Source: Blasia pusilla
Taxonomy: Eukaryota > Marchantiophyta > Marchantiopsida > Blasiales
NCBI GenBank assembly: GCA_050084515.1
Contig: CM114274.1
Location: forward strand, 40,858,001 to 40,922,000
Length of the DNA: 64,000 nucleotides
Reading direction: 5' to 3'
Of this stretch, positions 12,159 through 23,172 are shown piece after piece. Under the pieces are notes generated by a model that ran no database searches, was not told the DNA's origin, and was given only the letters and a program-made list of their open reading frames with translations. Each line of letters opens with the position of its first letter. Within the stretch, counting starts at the first letter, position 1. The translations under genes were made by a program, and so were the position numbers.

Positions 12159-12482
12159 CAAGGTTGCATGTCGACAAAGTCCGTGTTCACGGACATGTCT
12201 ATGTCTGTGGACTTACATCTGTCATATGGAAGGACTTGTCCATATGGGCCCATCTTTATCTTCTTTCTTATTCCCCCCTCTTGACTTATTATTACGCACT
12301 TTCCCATTTCTTCCTCCCTTCACCTCAACTCCCTCCCCCTTATTGCCTCACCCACCCTTGCCTTGCCTTCCACCATGAACTATAAGTGTGGGCCCATCTC
12401 TTACAATCCATGTCCGTGGATATGTCCAAAATTATCCGTTCATGTTCCTAGGAATAGACTTGTCCATTTTTGTGCAACCATG
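12159..12482 (+). mobile_element. hAT-type MITE, copy 1
   Basis: A 324-bp non-coding element with short terminal inverted repeats: caaggttgca at the left and tgcaaccatg at the right (9 of 10 complementary). The internal sequence is closely similar to elements at 31342-31998 and 40601-40908, including tatggaaggactt, a pyrimidine-rich centre, and gtgggcccatc. Flanking 8-mers agttaccc and agttattt are a decayed candidate duplication. Assignment to hAT rests on the ca-gg-type terminus and on the clear 8-bp duplications at sister copies. It needs transposase in trans, and no source is present in the window. Confidence 0.75.
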
Positions 12483-12490
12483 AGTTATTT

Positions 12491-15400
12491 GAGGCCTCAA
12501 CATGTCATGCTCGAACTCATGAGGTTGTCTTTTGATCTCCTTGAAGGTGCCCCACGAATACTTTTTGATCCATCCTAAAAGATGGGATACAGTAAATCCC
12601 CACTACTATCTTTGGAGGGAGTTTATGAGTCCAAGAAGTTGCACCATATTTGCACTATAAGGAAAACATTGCAAGTGCTACACTTGCAATTTACTCATAA
12701 GCTTGAGAATCTAACTTGCAGTTTGTAGCACTGTAGCTCCAACACGAATCTTAAGTTTTTTTTACTACATCCATAGTGTTGTCACAAGGAATTGAAGTTG
12801 GGTTGGAATGGAGTTGCAAGAAACTTGTTTTGGACCCACAAAATTTGTGATAGCATTGCGGATCAATTATGAGTGTGACTTGCAATTGAACCAAAATGCT
12901 ACTAAAAACTTTTATTTTCTAAATATATAAATTATGCAATTTCCAATATATATAATGTTATTTTTGTAGTAATGTGGCTTGCATGTGGGGTTCTATTGTA
13001 AATGTTGAAGCCGCCTTGATATGGTTTTTGCTGCTCTATCCTGTGTAGCAACACCTAGTACTACAAATACTCCCACAACACCCATGGGATGCATTATTCG
13101 ATGAGGATCTCCTACTTTGCCTTCAAGCGACTAGATGCTTTATACGGTAGATCTCTTCTTCCTTGTAAGGTGTATTTATAAATCAAAGGGAAGATATGGC
13201 TTAAGCTAGAGTAGGGTCACCTGAAAGAGGAGAAGGAGAGTCAACTAGAAGGAAGCCAAAGTGGAAGAGGATTCGAGTGTCCTAGAGAGGGAAAGGGTTA
13301 AGTAGGAATGGTAGACATGTCCTCTTTGGTGGAAGGGAGAAATGACAATGGATCCAAAGGTATCTAGATCCAGTGGTGTCAAAATAAGATGTTGCTTGAT
13401 GTAAGGGAGAAAGCCAAGGCCACTAGATCCAAAGGATTTTGAGGAACCTAAATGCAATGTTGTTAGAGAGTTAATTCTCTAGTGGTAGGGAGAAGGGATA
13501 CCAGTCACCGCAAGTGGGCTCTAGATCTCCAAGACTATGAAGTGAGAATGTCAGTATAAAAGGAGGAAGGCCATGGGGAAGATGTACTTATGAGTGAAAA
13601 AGTAGATTTTCTTACACATAGGCTATGCTTATCTCAATAAGTACTATAGATATATAGTGCCATGGAATGCTCATTTTTTCTAGTCAATCACATTTCAAAA
13701 ATAAAATAGAAATACCCATTCAAAGAGGTGGGGATGGCTCCCTACTTTGAGACCCAATGAGTGTGTGTATTTGAATGCATGAATGCTTATTATTATAAGA
13801 CAGCGCAATAGAATTTTAATTCAAGTGTATCCTAGGCATTCATTTCCTCATTCTCATCCTTGTTGTAGTAGCCATCAGCTAAATGGCAAATGGCCTCTCC
13901 TCTAGCAAAGCCGAATCCATGGCGTAATTAGATTTGAGGTAGTTGACTCCACCATGTATAATCGTCGCCACTCCTTCTCCATCTCGACATCATTGCAAAT
14001 CGCGATGCAACATGTCATGTTGTACCATAAATAAAAAGTGGAGTTTGTAACTTTTTTGAAATTAACAATGTAGAAGATACTACATTAGTACTCACCATAG
14101 GTGCCAAGATATCTTGGTCAGAAAAGACATAATCCCTGGTCTTTTGGCTCCACCATTAATCATCCAAAACTTGAGGAGTTGGGAATCCCCTGTATCTTGT
14201 ACATTGCATAAGGCATCCACACAGTCAATTAAGTGTTATATAATATGGACTAACTATCCCTACGCCCTAAGGGGACTACAAGGTAAGAGATACTTAAAAG
14301 GCATATGGAAATGCCTTCTCAAATCTTAGTTTTCCAACATAGCGAGTCAGCGTACTGTTGGGTGTAGCTTTGTCCTGAGGTGTCAGATGAAGTTGACATC
14401 ACGTATGTTGTATCCCGAACATCATTTCTAACGATTTCCCTACTTTGGTCTTTGACAACTAGGTGACTTGTTGAGCAAGTCAAGGATTCCCTAGTAACAT
14501 ATGCATGCAAATTACCAAGGGGATGGTTATTTTTAAGAGAAGAGCCTTTTGGCTCTTCCCAAGGCTACATAAGGGAGAGAGATGGCTTAACCCAATCCAT
14601 CTTTCTCAGGTTGGATCATTGGAGCACCTCTCTTGCATGTATGTAGGAACTAGGGTGCTTGCGTCCAAATTCCTAGATAGTGAAGGGTGGGAGAGGCTCC
14701 ATATGCCAATGTAGATTCAGGAGTGGAGTTTTAGGCCGGGTGAGCCATTTCTACTCTGATTTTAAATGAGAAAGATGCGAAGGGGCAAGGATGAATTCGT
14801 TTTATGCAAGTAGGAAAGTGAGTTGCCTCGGTGGGGAGCCCCTAGAGACGTTGGATGATGTTTGTTTGGTATTTTTTTGGGGTTCAAAAGGCTGTGCACG
14901 GAAGCGTTGTTTATTTTAGGGTGCGGGTTGATGGGGGACAATGGCAGAGTGTCGTATCGTCAAATAATGGGAATGTCAGGAGAGAGGGGGAGGAGAACAT
15001 AAGGTAGCATAGTTATCAAGGGGTTGGTTAGCTAGGTCTCAAGTGGCTAAGCCACGGCTAGGGTTAGGGTAGACGAGTCAAGACCTAGAGCTCATGCGCG
15101 GCTAAGCCAAACCTTGCCACGTGATGTATCAATACAAGATGACAAGGAGTAGGCGTAGACAATCGATAAGGAGACCATGCGGGTATGACCAGGTATGCAC
15201 GATAAAGGCAGAGTTGTGGCTCTATAGGTATATGTGCCACGTAGTGAAGTGTGATGGTAGATAGGATGTGTACGTAAGGAGGCGGACGTAGGCCTTGGAG
15301 CAACGTGCATGATAGTCAGAGTTCAAAGGAAGAGAGTTAATGTCAGGAGGAGCCGACATAGGGACGTGTGCCTATGGACACCATGTAAAGACACACAGAG

Positions 15401-16140
15401 GCTTTAATGATGGAGGGATGCGGAGTTAGGAACGAACGGAGAAGCATGGGAGCATCTAGGATTTAATAGGCACTGTTGAGCCATGAGTAGAGACCCTTGT
15501 AAGGAAGGAAGCTCAGGAGGCAAGGAATCAGATGGAGAGCATGGCCGTATAAGATGGTGTGCATGCAACAAAGGAGCTCCAAGGTCATGGAACGAGGCTA
15601 GAAGTAAGGAGCCACTTTGGGGCGAAGTGGGAGATAGGAAATCGGAGTGTGAAAGGGGGGCATTGGGCAGGAGGAGCCATAAGGAGACAGGCCACGTAAG
15701 GCAGGAGAGGGTAGGCATGGGAGCCTAGGAGTGACAACCGAACAGTTGGGAGTGACGTAGTAATGAGGGAGTTGCGAGCTTGGATCGCCTGGCCAAAGAC
15801 GCAAGTAAGCGGAGTGAGTCAGGGATAAGCCAAGGAAGAAGGGTAGGAAGTGCAAGAGGGCGTGGACAGAAAGTCTCTACATAGAGATGCGAGCCAAAGG
15901 GACGTTCGGAAGGAGAAGGAAGGGCTTTGGAGAGTGACGGTCCACAAAGTTGAGAGAGCCATTAGTTGCACAGGCCTGAAAGGGAGCTACGGGATTGCTA
16001 GGGACGAGCTGAGAGGCGCATGCATAGGGAGCTACGTGCTCATTTAATGCGAAGGGAGTTGTCATTGGGATGTATGTGCGGGCATCCGTGGAGCTAGGAT
16101 AGAAGGAGATGTAGCCGCAAGCGGGCCTAAGATGAGCGGC
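12491..16140. other. Gene-free sequence, probably decayed repeats
   Basis: No frame with a recognisable protein was found. Base composition changes at about 14.7 kb, where the plus strand becomes markedly purine/G-rich up to the 5' LTR at 16141. The latter part may belong to an older LTR element into which the Ty3/gypsy element was inserted, but I could not pair it with a second terminus. Confidence 0.4.
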
Positions 16141-16494
16141 TATAACCATCCTTTGTTAGTCATAGTTAAGTTACAATCTATGAAATGAAGCGCATAAGTG
16201 GGAAAGAATCAACCAAAAAGAGAAAAGACAAGATACATGAGATAAAGATGAGAGTGGGGCCATAGGTTGGTGAAAAGGAAGATAACGATGAAGTTGGAGA
16301 AGATGAGGTTGGGATATTAGAGTCCAAAGGAGATCCTCTCATGCTATGAGAGTAGGACACGTGGCATAAGGATAGGTAGAGTTAATTTGTCTTCATTGTA
16401 CCTATCTGTAAGTATATAAAGAAAGAGGAGAGGCCTCGAGGGGCATTCTACCTTTGAGCAACTCTAGAGTGGTTCCGTGAGCTGGAGAGTTACA
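16141..16494 (+). repeat. 5' LTR of the Ty3/gypsy element
   Basis: The first 190 bp match the sequence from 21731. The termini tataac and gttaca are near-inverted, consistent with an original tg...ca end in which the second base changed in both LTRs. A TATA box (tatataa, 16413-16419) lies about 80 bp from the right end, as expected for an LTR promoter. The right boundary is set by the primer-binding site two bases further on. Confidence 0.85.
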
Positions 16495-16495
16495 A

Positions 16496-16507
16496 TGGTA
16501 TCATAGC
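16496..16507 (+). other. Primer-binding site for initiator methionine tRNA
   Basis: The sequence tggtatcatagc differs by one base from the usual plant primer-binding site complementary to the 3' end of initiator Met-tRNA (tggtatcagagc). It lies two bases after the 5' LTR and marks where minus-strand cDNA synthesis would begin. Confidence 0.85.
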
Positions 16508-17199
16508 AAGGTTGCTCTTCCAACGAGAGTGGATTACCGTTCCTTGAAGGATAACCAAGTAATGATACACTGTCGAGAGTTAGATAGGTTGTTAGAGGTT
16601 GGCAATGGCTATTGAGATGCAAGTAGAGTAAGAGGGAAGGGTTTTTTGCACGTAATGGATGGAGAGGGAGCAAGAGTGGCTCCTAATTTTGTGTTTCTTA
16701 ATCCGTTCATCATCAAACTCTTATATGTAGATAGACACTAGTTCACAAGATACCTTGTATATCACTTTGATGAAGTTTTCATGACGCAAGGGATTGAGTC
16801 TCGCTTCCCGGTGATCCTCCCTATTGTTACATATGATCGTGTATGGGATTGTACTATTTATATATTGTTTTAGATTAGATATGGGGAATGGATTTGAATA
16901 GGCCCCCACAAGTATTTTTTAACACTCAATGTATAGTCCATATGGTTTGTCAACCTAAGATAGCATATAGAGAGTTTATGGTGAGGAAGTTTGGCCAAGA
17001 GTATTATGATGAAGTTGTTGCATCAACACTGCCTTTGTAGTCCCTATTGTGCGAAATTGGCAGATGTACGTCTTGATCTTATATTAGAGTGATAGTAAAG
17101 GGTGAGGGGAAAGTCGGAGCGATCATGGAAGAAACTTCGAGGGATAAAATACGTGAATTGAGAGACTTTAGAGTTGCATTTGATCAAAGTCAAAACCAC

Positions 17200-17401
<202 letters not shown>

Positions 17402-17449
17402 TTGTTCATTATTAATATTGAAAATGAAAAAGGCATGCAAGGTAGAACC

Positions 17450-18300
17450 GTACAAAAGAAGTAGAGCTATGGGAGTATTGGTGGGATGGATCACTCTGAA
17501 GAAAATCCATTTATCCCTTTTCAACATTGATGATTACATTACAGGGATGTTCATAAGATCTTGGTTAATTGATCAAGTATTGACATGGTATCAAGGATGA
17601 GAGATATCCTTGATTGAAACGACTCAACAAATCACATGGAGCAGAATGAAGCAAGGGCTGCTACAAATTTCCAAGTTGCGGATCCAATCCTCATTACTAG
17701 AATGAAACTATGGCAATTGGAGCCGGAAGGAAGTGTGGAGGACTACATTGAAGAGTTTCGTGACTTGCAGATACAAATCCGCGACATGAGTGGGCCAAAA
17801 GCTCTTGATCTCTTCAAGAGAGGTTTGAAGAGGAAGGTGTGTCAAGAGGTGATTCAAGGCAACTTGAAAGATATCAATGAAGCAATTGCATGTGCCGAAT
17901 GTATGGCGAATTGGTATGAAGGAGGAGGAGAGGTGGTTGCTTCAATGAACCACTACGGACCCACACCCATGGAGTTGGATAATCTTCGAGCACGATATGA
18001 TTATGCGCCATGAAGGTATAATGGAAGGGTGCAATGGAGAGAGATCAAAACCCCAAGATACAAGGGATTGCTCCTCGAATCGACGGGGTCGGAGTTTCTA
18101 GAGGAGGGTGAGAATTCAAAGTCCGAAGAGATACACGCCAATATTTTGAGTGTGGTAGATATGATCATATAGCCATGAATTGTCGTCTTCTTAGGCTAAA
18201 AAATAGGCCATATCGTTACCCTCTTCATCATCTTGAAGGAGGACACATGCAAGAAGATGACGAAGAAGGCGGACCTCAGGGAAACACCAACCACCAATAA
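17450..18300 (+). pseudogene. gag remnant (capsid region and defective zinc knuckle)
   Basis: The longest open segment is 17636-18013 (125 residues). It contains a pattern typical of plant Ty3/gypsy Gag: LEPEGSVEDYIEEFRDLQIQ followed by a segment ending in LKRKVCQEVI. Upstream capsid sequence (from about 17450) is readable but broken by stops. Downstream, 18142-18183 encodes a CCHC zinc-knuckle-like motif, Y-x2-C-x4-H-x4-C, in which the first Cys is replaced by Tyr, so nucleic-acid binding would be impaired. Gag would form the particle that packages element RNA. It is followed by the protease in the usual order. Confidence 0.85.
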
Positions 18301-18359
18301 TCGCACCTCGCGGATATATTGATTCTAACAAAAGGAGGAAAGGCGAGGGTTGATATAAA

Positions 18360-18760
18360 ATATGGAGGTAAATGGTTTGAAGAGAGGAGAAATGCGTCTC
18401 ATTGTTATAGATGGGGAAGTAGAAGAATCCTAATTTAGAGTGTTGATTGATCCTAGTGCAACATAAAACTTCCTTTCAAGAGCCATAACTATGACATTGT
18501 GCTTAGCTTTAGAGAGGGATAAAAAAGAAGAGGTAGAATTTCCAAATAGGCAAACAGAAAAGATTGAGAAGCTTCCTCAAAGGGTAGAGTTGAGGACAGG
18601 GAAGTATCAGGAAGAGTTGGAGATGAAGGTAATTAGATTAGCACGTTATGATGTTATCTTAGGTATGCCTTGGATGGAACAATATAATCCAAAGGTAGAT
18701 TGGAGAAAAAAGATTGTGAAGACTCGAGAGTGGAATCTTTACGGAGATAGAGTCGGATCA
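18360..18760 (+). pseudogene. Retroviral-type aspartic protease remnant
   Basis: The segment reads LIDPSAT, then a stop at 18464-18466, then NFLS, and continues in the same frame. In intact elements the catalytic loop is D-S/T-G-A-T, so here the active-site sequence is altered and the chain is cut straight after it. Further along, MPWMEQYNPKVDW (from about 18664) is the conserved C-terminal part of plant Ty3/gypsy proteases. The enzyme would have processed the Gag-Pol polyprotein. Confidence 0.8.
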
Positions 18761-18929
18761 TGTCCTAGAACCCTACCCCCTATATGTAATAGGAAGAATG
18801 GCCATCAAACATCAAGATGTCTGTTTCAGAGGTTTAATAACAGATGTTGGTTTGAAAAAATATTCAGAGGTACCAGACGAGTTGAGAGAAGTATTGGAGG
18901 AATATGGGATGTATTCCCAAATGATTTAC

Positions 18930-19640
18930 CATCAAGGTTATCACCCAAATGGAGGATAGACCACAAGATTGAGGTCCTTCTAGGAAGCACACCACCATGT
19001 AAGGCTTCTTACCACTTAGCTCCAAGGAAATTAGAAGAATGCAAAGCCCAAGTGGAGAAGATGTTGCAGAAAGGTTTCATCCAACCAAGCGTCTCGCCAT
19101 ATGGAGCCCATGTTCTTTTGGTGAAAAAGAAGGATGGAAGCATGTGATTATATATCGACTATCGAGCATTGAATCAACAAATAGTAAAAAACAAAGATCC
19201 ATTACCAAGAATGGATGATTTTTTCGACTAACTACAATGAGCAAAATACTTCACCAAACTTGACCTTAGAAGCGGCTATAATCAAATTCGAATTGCGGAT
19301 GAAGATGTGCCCAAGATTGATTTTTATACTAGGTATGAAAATTTTGAATACTTAGTCATGCCATTTGGTCTTACTTATACATTTGCAACCTTTATGGGCC
19401 TAATGAATGATATCTTTCGTCCATATTTAGACAATTTTGTCATTGTATTCTAAGATGATATCTTAGTCGATAGTAAAACCATAGAGAAGCATATAAATCA
19501 TCTACGAAAAGTCGTTCAAATCCTAAGAGATAATAAGTTGTATGCTAAAACTTCAAAATGTGAGTTTGATAAGACAGAAGTTGGTTATCTAGGGCATCAA
19601 TTAAGCGCAAAAGACATTCCAATGATGAATGAGAAGGTAG
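18930..19640 (+). pseudogene. Reverse transcriptase remnant (Ty3/gypsy)
   Basis: Recognisable segments are VSPYGAHVLLVKKKDGSM ending in a stop at 19147, then, in continuous alignment, [23 protein letters not shown], and the catalytic box. The box reads VIVF, a stop codon at 19451-19453, then DD. The stop therefore sits inside the tetrad that normally reads Y-x-D-D, immediately before the two catalytic aspartates. Another open segment starts at 19538 (CEFDKTEVGYLGHQLS), the thumb-proximal region. This protein cannot be active. Confidence 0.9.
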
Positions 19641-19659
19641 AAGCGATCCAAAAATGGAA

Positions 19660-20240
19660 TGCACTTGAGGATCAAACTCAATTGAAGAGTTTTCTAGGAT
19701 TAACAGCATTCAATCAAAGATTTGTCAAAGTTTTTGCCCAAATTGCACAATCCTTGACGGCTTTATTGGGGAAAGGAAAAAAATGGAATTTGGGCAAATC
19801 ACAAGAGCTTGTTTTTCAATCATTAAAGAATGCATTGATCAAAGCCCCAATTTTGAAGTGGTATGATCCTAATCGACCCATCAAGTTGGCCACCATATAT
19901 GCTTCAGGTACTAACATTCGAGGAGTACTACAACAAGAATGGGAGGATGGATGGCATCATATTGCATTCTTTTCTCGCAAGCTATTGCCAACGGAGCCAA
20001 ACTACCATACAACTGAGAAGAAGAACTTGCTATTGTATTGGCAACCAAGCATTGGAAATATTACTTGGGCAATAAGAAGTTCCTGGTGGAGACTGATAAC
20101 AAGCCCCTGATCTACTTAGAGTCCCAAAAAAAGCTCTTCAAACGCTAAATTCGATGGGCAGAATGGCGACCATAATTCACCACGAAAATTATCTATGTGG
20201 AAGGAAAGAACTAGTTGGCGGACGTCCTAACTCGTATACC
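19660..20240 (+). pseudogene. RNase H and connection domain remnant (Ty3/gypsy)
   Basis: Typical sequence follows the RT: LKSFLGLTAFNQRFVK, then TIYASGTN, where the first catalytic Asp of the usual D-A-S motif is Tyr (codon 19898-19900), and GVLQQE. A frameshift near 20040 separates this from the distal part (ETDNKPLIYLESQKK), and stops follow. The domain would have degraded the RNA strand during cDNA synthesis; loss of the first Asp makes activity impossible even without the frameshift. Confidence 0.85.
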
Positions 20241-20244
20241 ATAG

Positions 20245-21500
20245 ATGAATAATATTTTTGAAGTGGATATTCACCCTGGTTGGTGGAAAAAGTTATCCAT
20301 AGCCACAAAGGAGGATAAAGAAATTGCATTTGCTATTCAGGCCAACAAAGTACACAAGGCTCAAGGATTAGTTTTCCATAAAGGTAAAGTATGGATCCCA
20401 CAAGATCCATATTTACACACTCAAGTATTTTCTGAAACTCACAATACAATCATTACGGGTCATGTGGGAGCTAAAAAAACCTGAGAGGGATTACAACGGG
20501 CATACAATTGGCTCAAAATGAGAGAAGATGTTGACGTTTATGTAAGGATTTATCAACAAATCAAGGCTAGTAACAAAAAACCAAGAGAATTATTACAGCC
20601 CATCCCAACACCTCAAAAACATTGGGAACAAGTCATTATGGATCTGGTTGGTGAACTACCATGTACGATCACGGAATATGACTCTATTATAGTCTTTGTG
20701 GATAGACTAAGCAAGATGATACACCTTCGTCCAACCAAGAAGACTGTTACTGCACCGAAGTTGGCTAGGATCTACATCGAGACAATCTTTGTCCATCATG
20801 GTCTTTCTAAATTGCTTATCGCTACTAGGAGAACCCATACCACGAGCTTATTTTGGAAGGCTTTATTCGAATTGCTCCAAACTAAACTAGCCATGTCTAT
20901 AGCTTATCACCCTCAAACTGATGGACAAATTGAAAGGGTCAACCATACCATTAAGGATATGCTATGCGTCTTAACATTGGAGGATCAATAAGGATGAAAC
21001 TCATTATTACCCTTAGTAGAGTTTTCATATAATAACTCTATGAACTCTTCCACTAAGGCCACACCGTTCTTTTTAATGCATGGCGAGCATCCCTTAATTC
21101 CTTCTAGTCTCACTCAAATAAGGAAAAGTCTGAGCGAACCTACAAAGGTAGCTGTAGTTAATGAGTTTGTGGACCAAATTCATAAAGGGGTTAACTTGCT
21201 AAGGAGAAGTTGGCTATTGTCCAAAATCGACAAAAACAACATGTAGATGCTCGTCGTCGAGATGTCGAGTTTTTTGAAGGGGACAAGGTTTGGTTAGCAA
21301 CAACAAATTTTTCATTAGTAAGAATTCATAAGCTTAATCCACGCTATATTGGGCCTTTTACTATCCTATAAAAAGTGGGCGCCGTGGCGTATAAGCTAGA
21401 CCTACCGATGTATATGAAATCCATCATATGTTTTGTATCTCCCTTCTTCAACCATTTATTCCACGTCCTAAGAGATTTGAGGATAATATTGTCACTCCAC
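20245..21500 (+). pseudogene. Integrase remnant (Ty3/gypsy)
   Basis: Open segments at 20245-20484, 20518-20991 and 21040-21246. The N-terminal zinc-binding region keeps THNTIITGHVGAKK with its histidines, but the Cys pair expected near 20550 is gone (RIYQQIKAS). The catalytic core has MDLVGELP with the first Asp and HPQTDGQIERVNHT with the Glu. The second Asp region reads LLIATRRTHTTS and has lost the Asp. The C-terminal part includes FEGDKVWLA and LNPRYIGPF. The enzyme would have inserted the cDNA; it is inactive here. Confidence 0.9.
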
Positions 21501-21514
21501 CACTACCTCAAATA

Positions 21515-21715
21515 GTTGGAGATCGTGAAGAATTTGAAGTGGAACGTATCTTGAAGAAACGCACTTGAGGAGCTCATCACAACGAGTTGAATACTTGATC
21601 CAATAGAAAGGATATCCACTATTTGAGGCCACATGGGAACCCTCGGCCAACTTGGCAAATGCACCATTAATGGTGCAAGAGTTTGAAAGTTCTCACAATG
21701 AGGGCGTTGTATCTT
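21515..21715 (+). pseudogene. Chromodomain remnant at the integrase C-terminus
   Basis: The translation shows EEFEVERILKKRT, then a stop, and further along in shifted frames the pattern Y-x8-W/F-x2-A-T-W-E-P (GYPLFEATWEPSANLANA) characteristic of chromodomains fused to Ty3/gypsy integrases. Such domains bind modified histone H3 and bias integration to heterochromatin. The segment ends shortly before the polypurine tract, the normal position. Confidence 0.75.
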
Positions 21716-21730
21716 AAATGGAGGGAGGTT
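21716..21730 (+). other. Polypurine tract
   Basis: The purine-rich aaatggagggaggtt directly precedes the 3' LTR and would prime plus-strand DNA synthesis. Its position confirms the LTR left boundary at 21731. Confidence 0.7.
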
Positions 21731-21920
21731 TATAACCATCCTTTGTTAGTCATAGTTAAGTTAGAATCTATGACATGAAGCGCATAAGTGGAAAAGAATC
21801 AATCAAAAAGAGAAAAGATAAGATACATGAGATAAAGATGATGTGGGGTCATAGGTTGGTGAAAAACAAGATAAGGATGAGGTTGGGGAAGATGAGGTTG
21901 GAATATTAGAGTCCAAAGGA
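21731..21920 (+). repeat. Truncated 3' LTR of the Ty3/gypsy element
   Basis: Aligns with the first 190 bp of the 5' LTR (about 93% identical by eye). After gagtccaaaggag at 21907-21919 the similarity stops abruptly; the 5' copy continues for another 160 bp or so. The missing part, including promoter and right terminus, was not found downstream, so a deletion or a later insertion removed it. Confidence 0.85.
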
Positions 21921-23130
21921 GTTTGTTTGAGGGAGACACAAGTGGGTATGTCATGCCATGCAAAGCAAAGGCTAGGGCCGAGGTGTGAGAAGCCACATCA
22001 CGCCAAGCGCATAGGGTTTCATGCTAGAGACACGGTTGGTCAAAGGAAGCCCTCGTAAATGGATTGGGTGCAAACGTGGTTGATTCAAGGCTATGTAGTT
22101 GAGTAAGGGTACATGGTGAGGGGTTGAACTTGGTGGCAAAAACCAGCCATGTTCAAAGATATATTCCACAATATGGCGGAGTTGTGAGTTGCAATGGGAT
22201 TGGCTAGTACTCTGTTAACTTGGGGCGAGATAGTTGCTCCACATCGATAGGTTGTGATCGAGTGCTTGAGGAGGAGACACATGCATGGATTCCGATGGTA
22301 GTTTACATCCACTCACGGGAGGGTTGACGTGTTGTTCGAGAAAATTTTTGTGCCGCATAGGTTTTCACACCACATGGAGGAGTCAATGTTGATCGTGCAG
22401 TAGTTTGATGGCGGGCGTGTTCAGATTATCCATTCGAGTCCCTATTCCCGTAGTTATCTCGTGTCATTGAGGGTTATAGGTATCAGTTATAGTAGAGCTT
22501 AGGCTAGATGGATGTAGTTATAGTGATGAGTGAAGACTCCTTGTATGTGTAGCATATTTGTAGATAGAGGGCGGTTGCCTAAGTAGAGGTCGCGTGTATG
22601 ACCCGATAGAGAGTGTCAGTAGCTTAGGTGAGTTGGTTTGGAAGTCTTTTGGTGAGCCCGAGTGTTGATTTTGCATAAGGCCGGGTATGTCATCATGGGA
22701 TTAGCATTAACATAGGTCATCTAGTGAGGAGTGTGGAAGATTCTCGGTGAGTCTGAGTGCTTAAGCCCATGAGGCAGGGTTGCCATCACGACGTTCTTCT
22801 AGGGTTGAGAATAACGAGGTAGTTTGGGTTGTGGTAGTGGAGTGATACAAAGTGGGATGAGGTATTGAGGGCTTTTGAGTGAGGAACCACCCTATCTCCC
22901 ATCCGTGGCTGGATCCTCATCACTAGACAGTGGGTCAGGTAACGAGATCGCAGATGGAGATAGTGATACATGGAGAGAAATGGACGACATGGGCCACCAG
23001 GGCATACATTGTTTCTTGGGTGTGGTAGGCACCATCAATTTAGAAGAATTCATCTAGGAGTTTGAGACATGGTGCAACTTCCAAGAGATATAGGCCCATT
23101 GAGGCTCAACCCCTTCATGGTGTGGAAGGG

Positions 23131-23172
23131 TTTGTTCCAACATCTAGAGGACCCTCTAGATGTTGGAACAAA
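23131..23172. repeat. Perfect 19-bp stem, 4-nt loop hairpin
   Basis: The arm tttgttccaacatctagag (23131-23149) is exactly complementary to 23154-23172, with loop gacc. It has the same dimensions as the hairpin at 8169-8210 but an unrelated sequence. Confidence 0.9.

Noticed and set aside
12115-12578. Overlapping Pro/Leu/Ser-rich frames in the MITE (also 31.6-32.1 and 40.6-41.0 kb)
   Set aside because: The frames follow the element's pyrimidine-rich centre, occur in several phases, and are not conserved as protein between copies.
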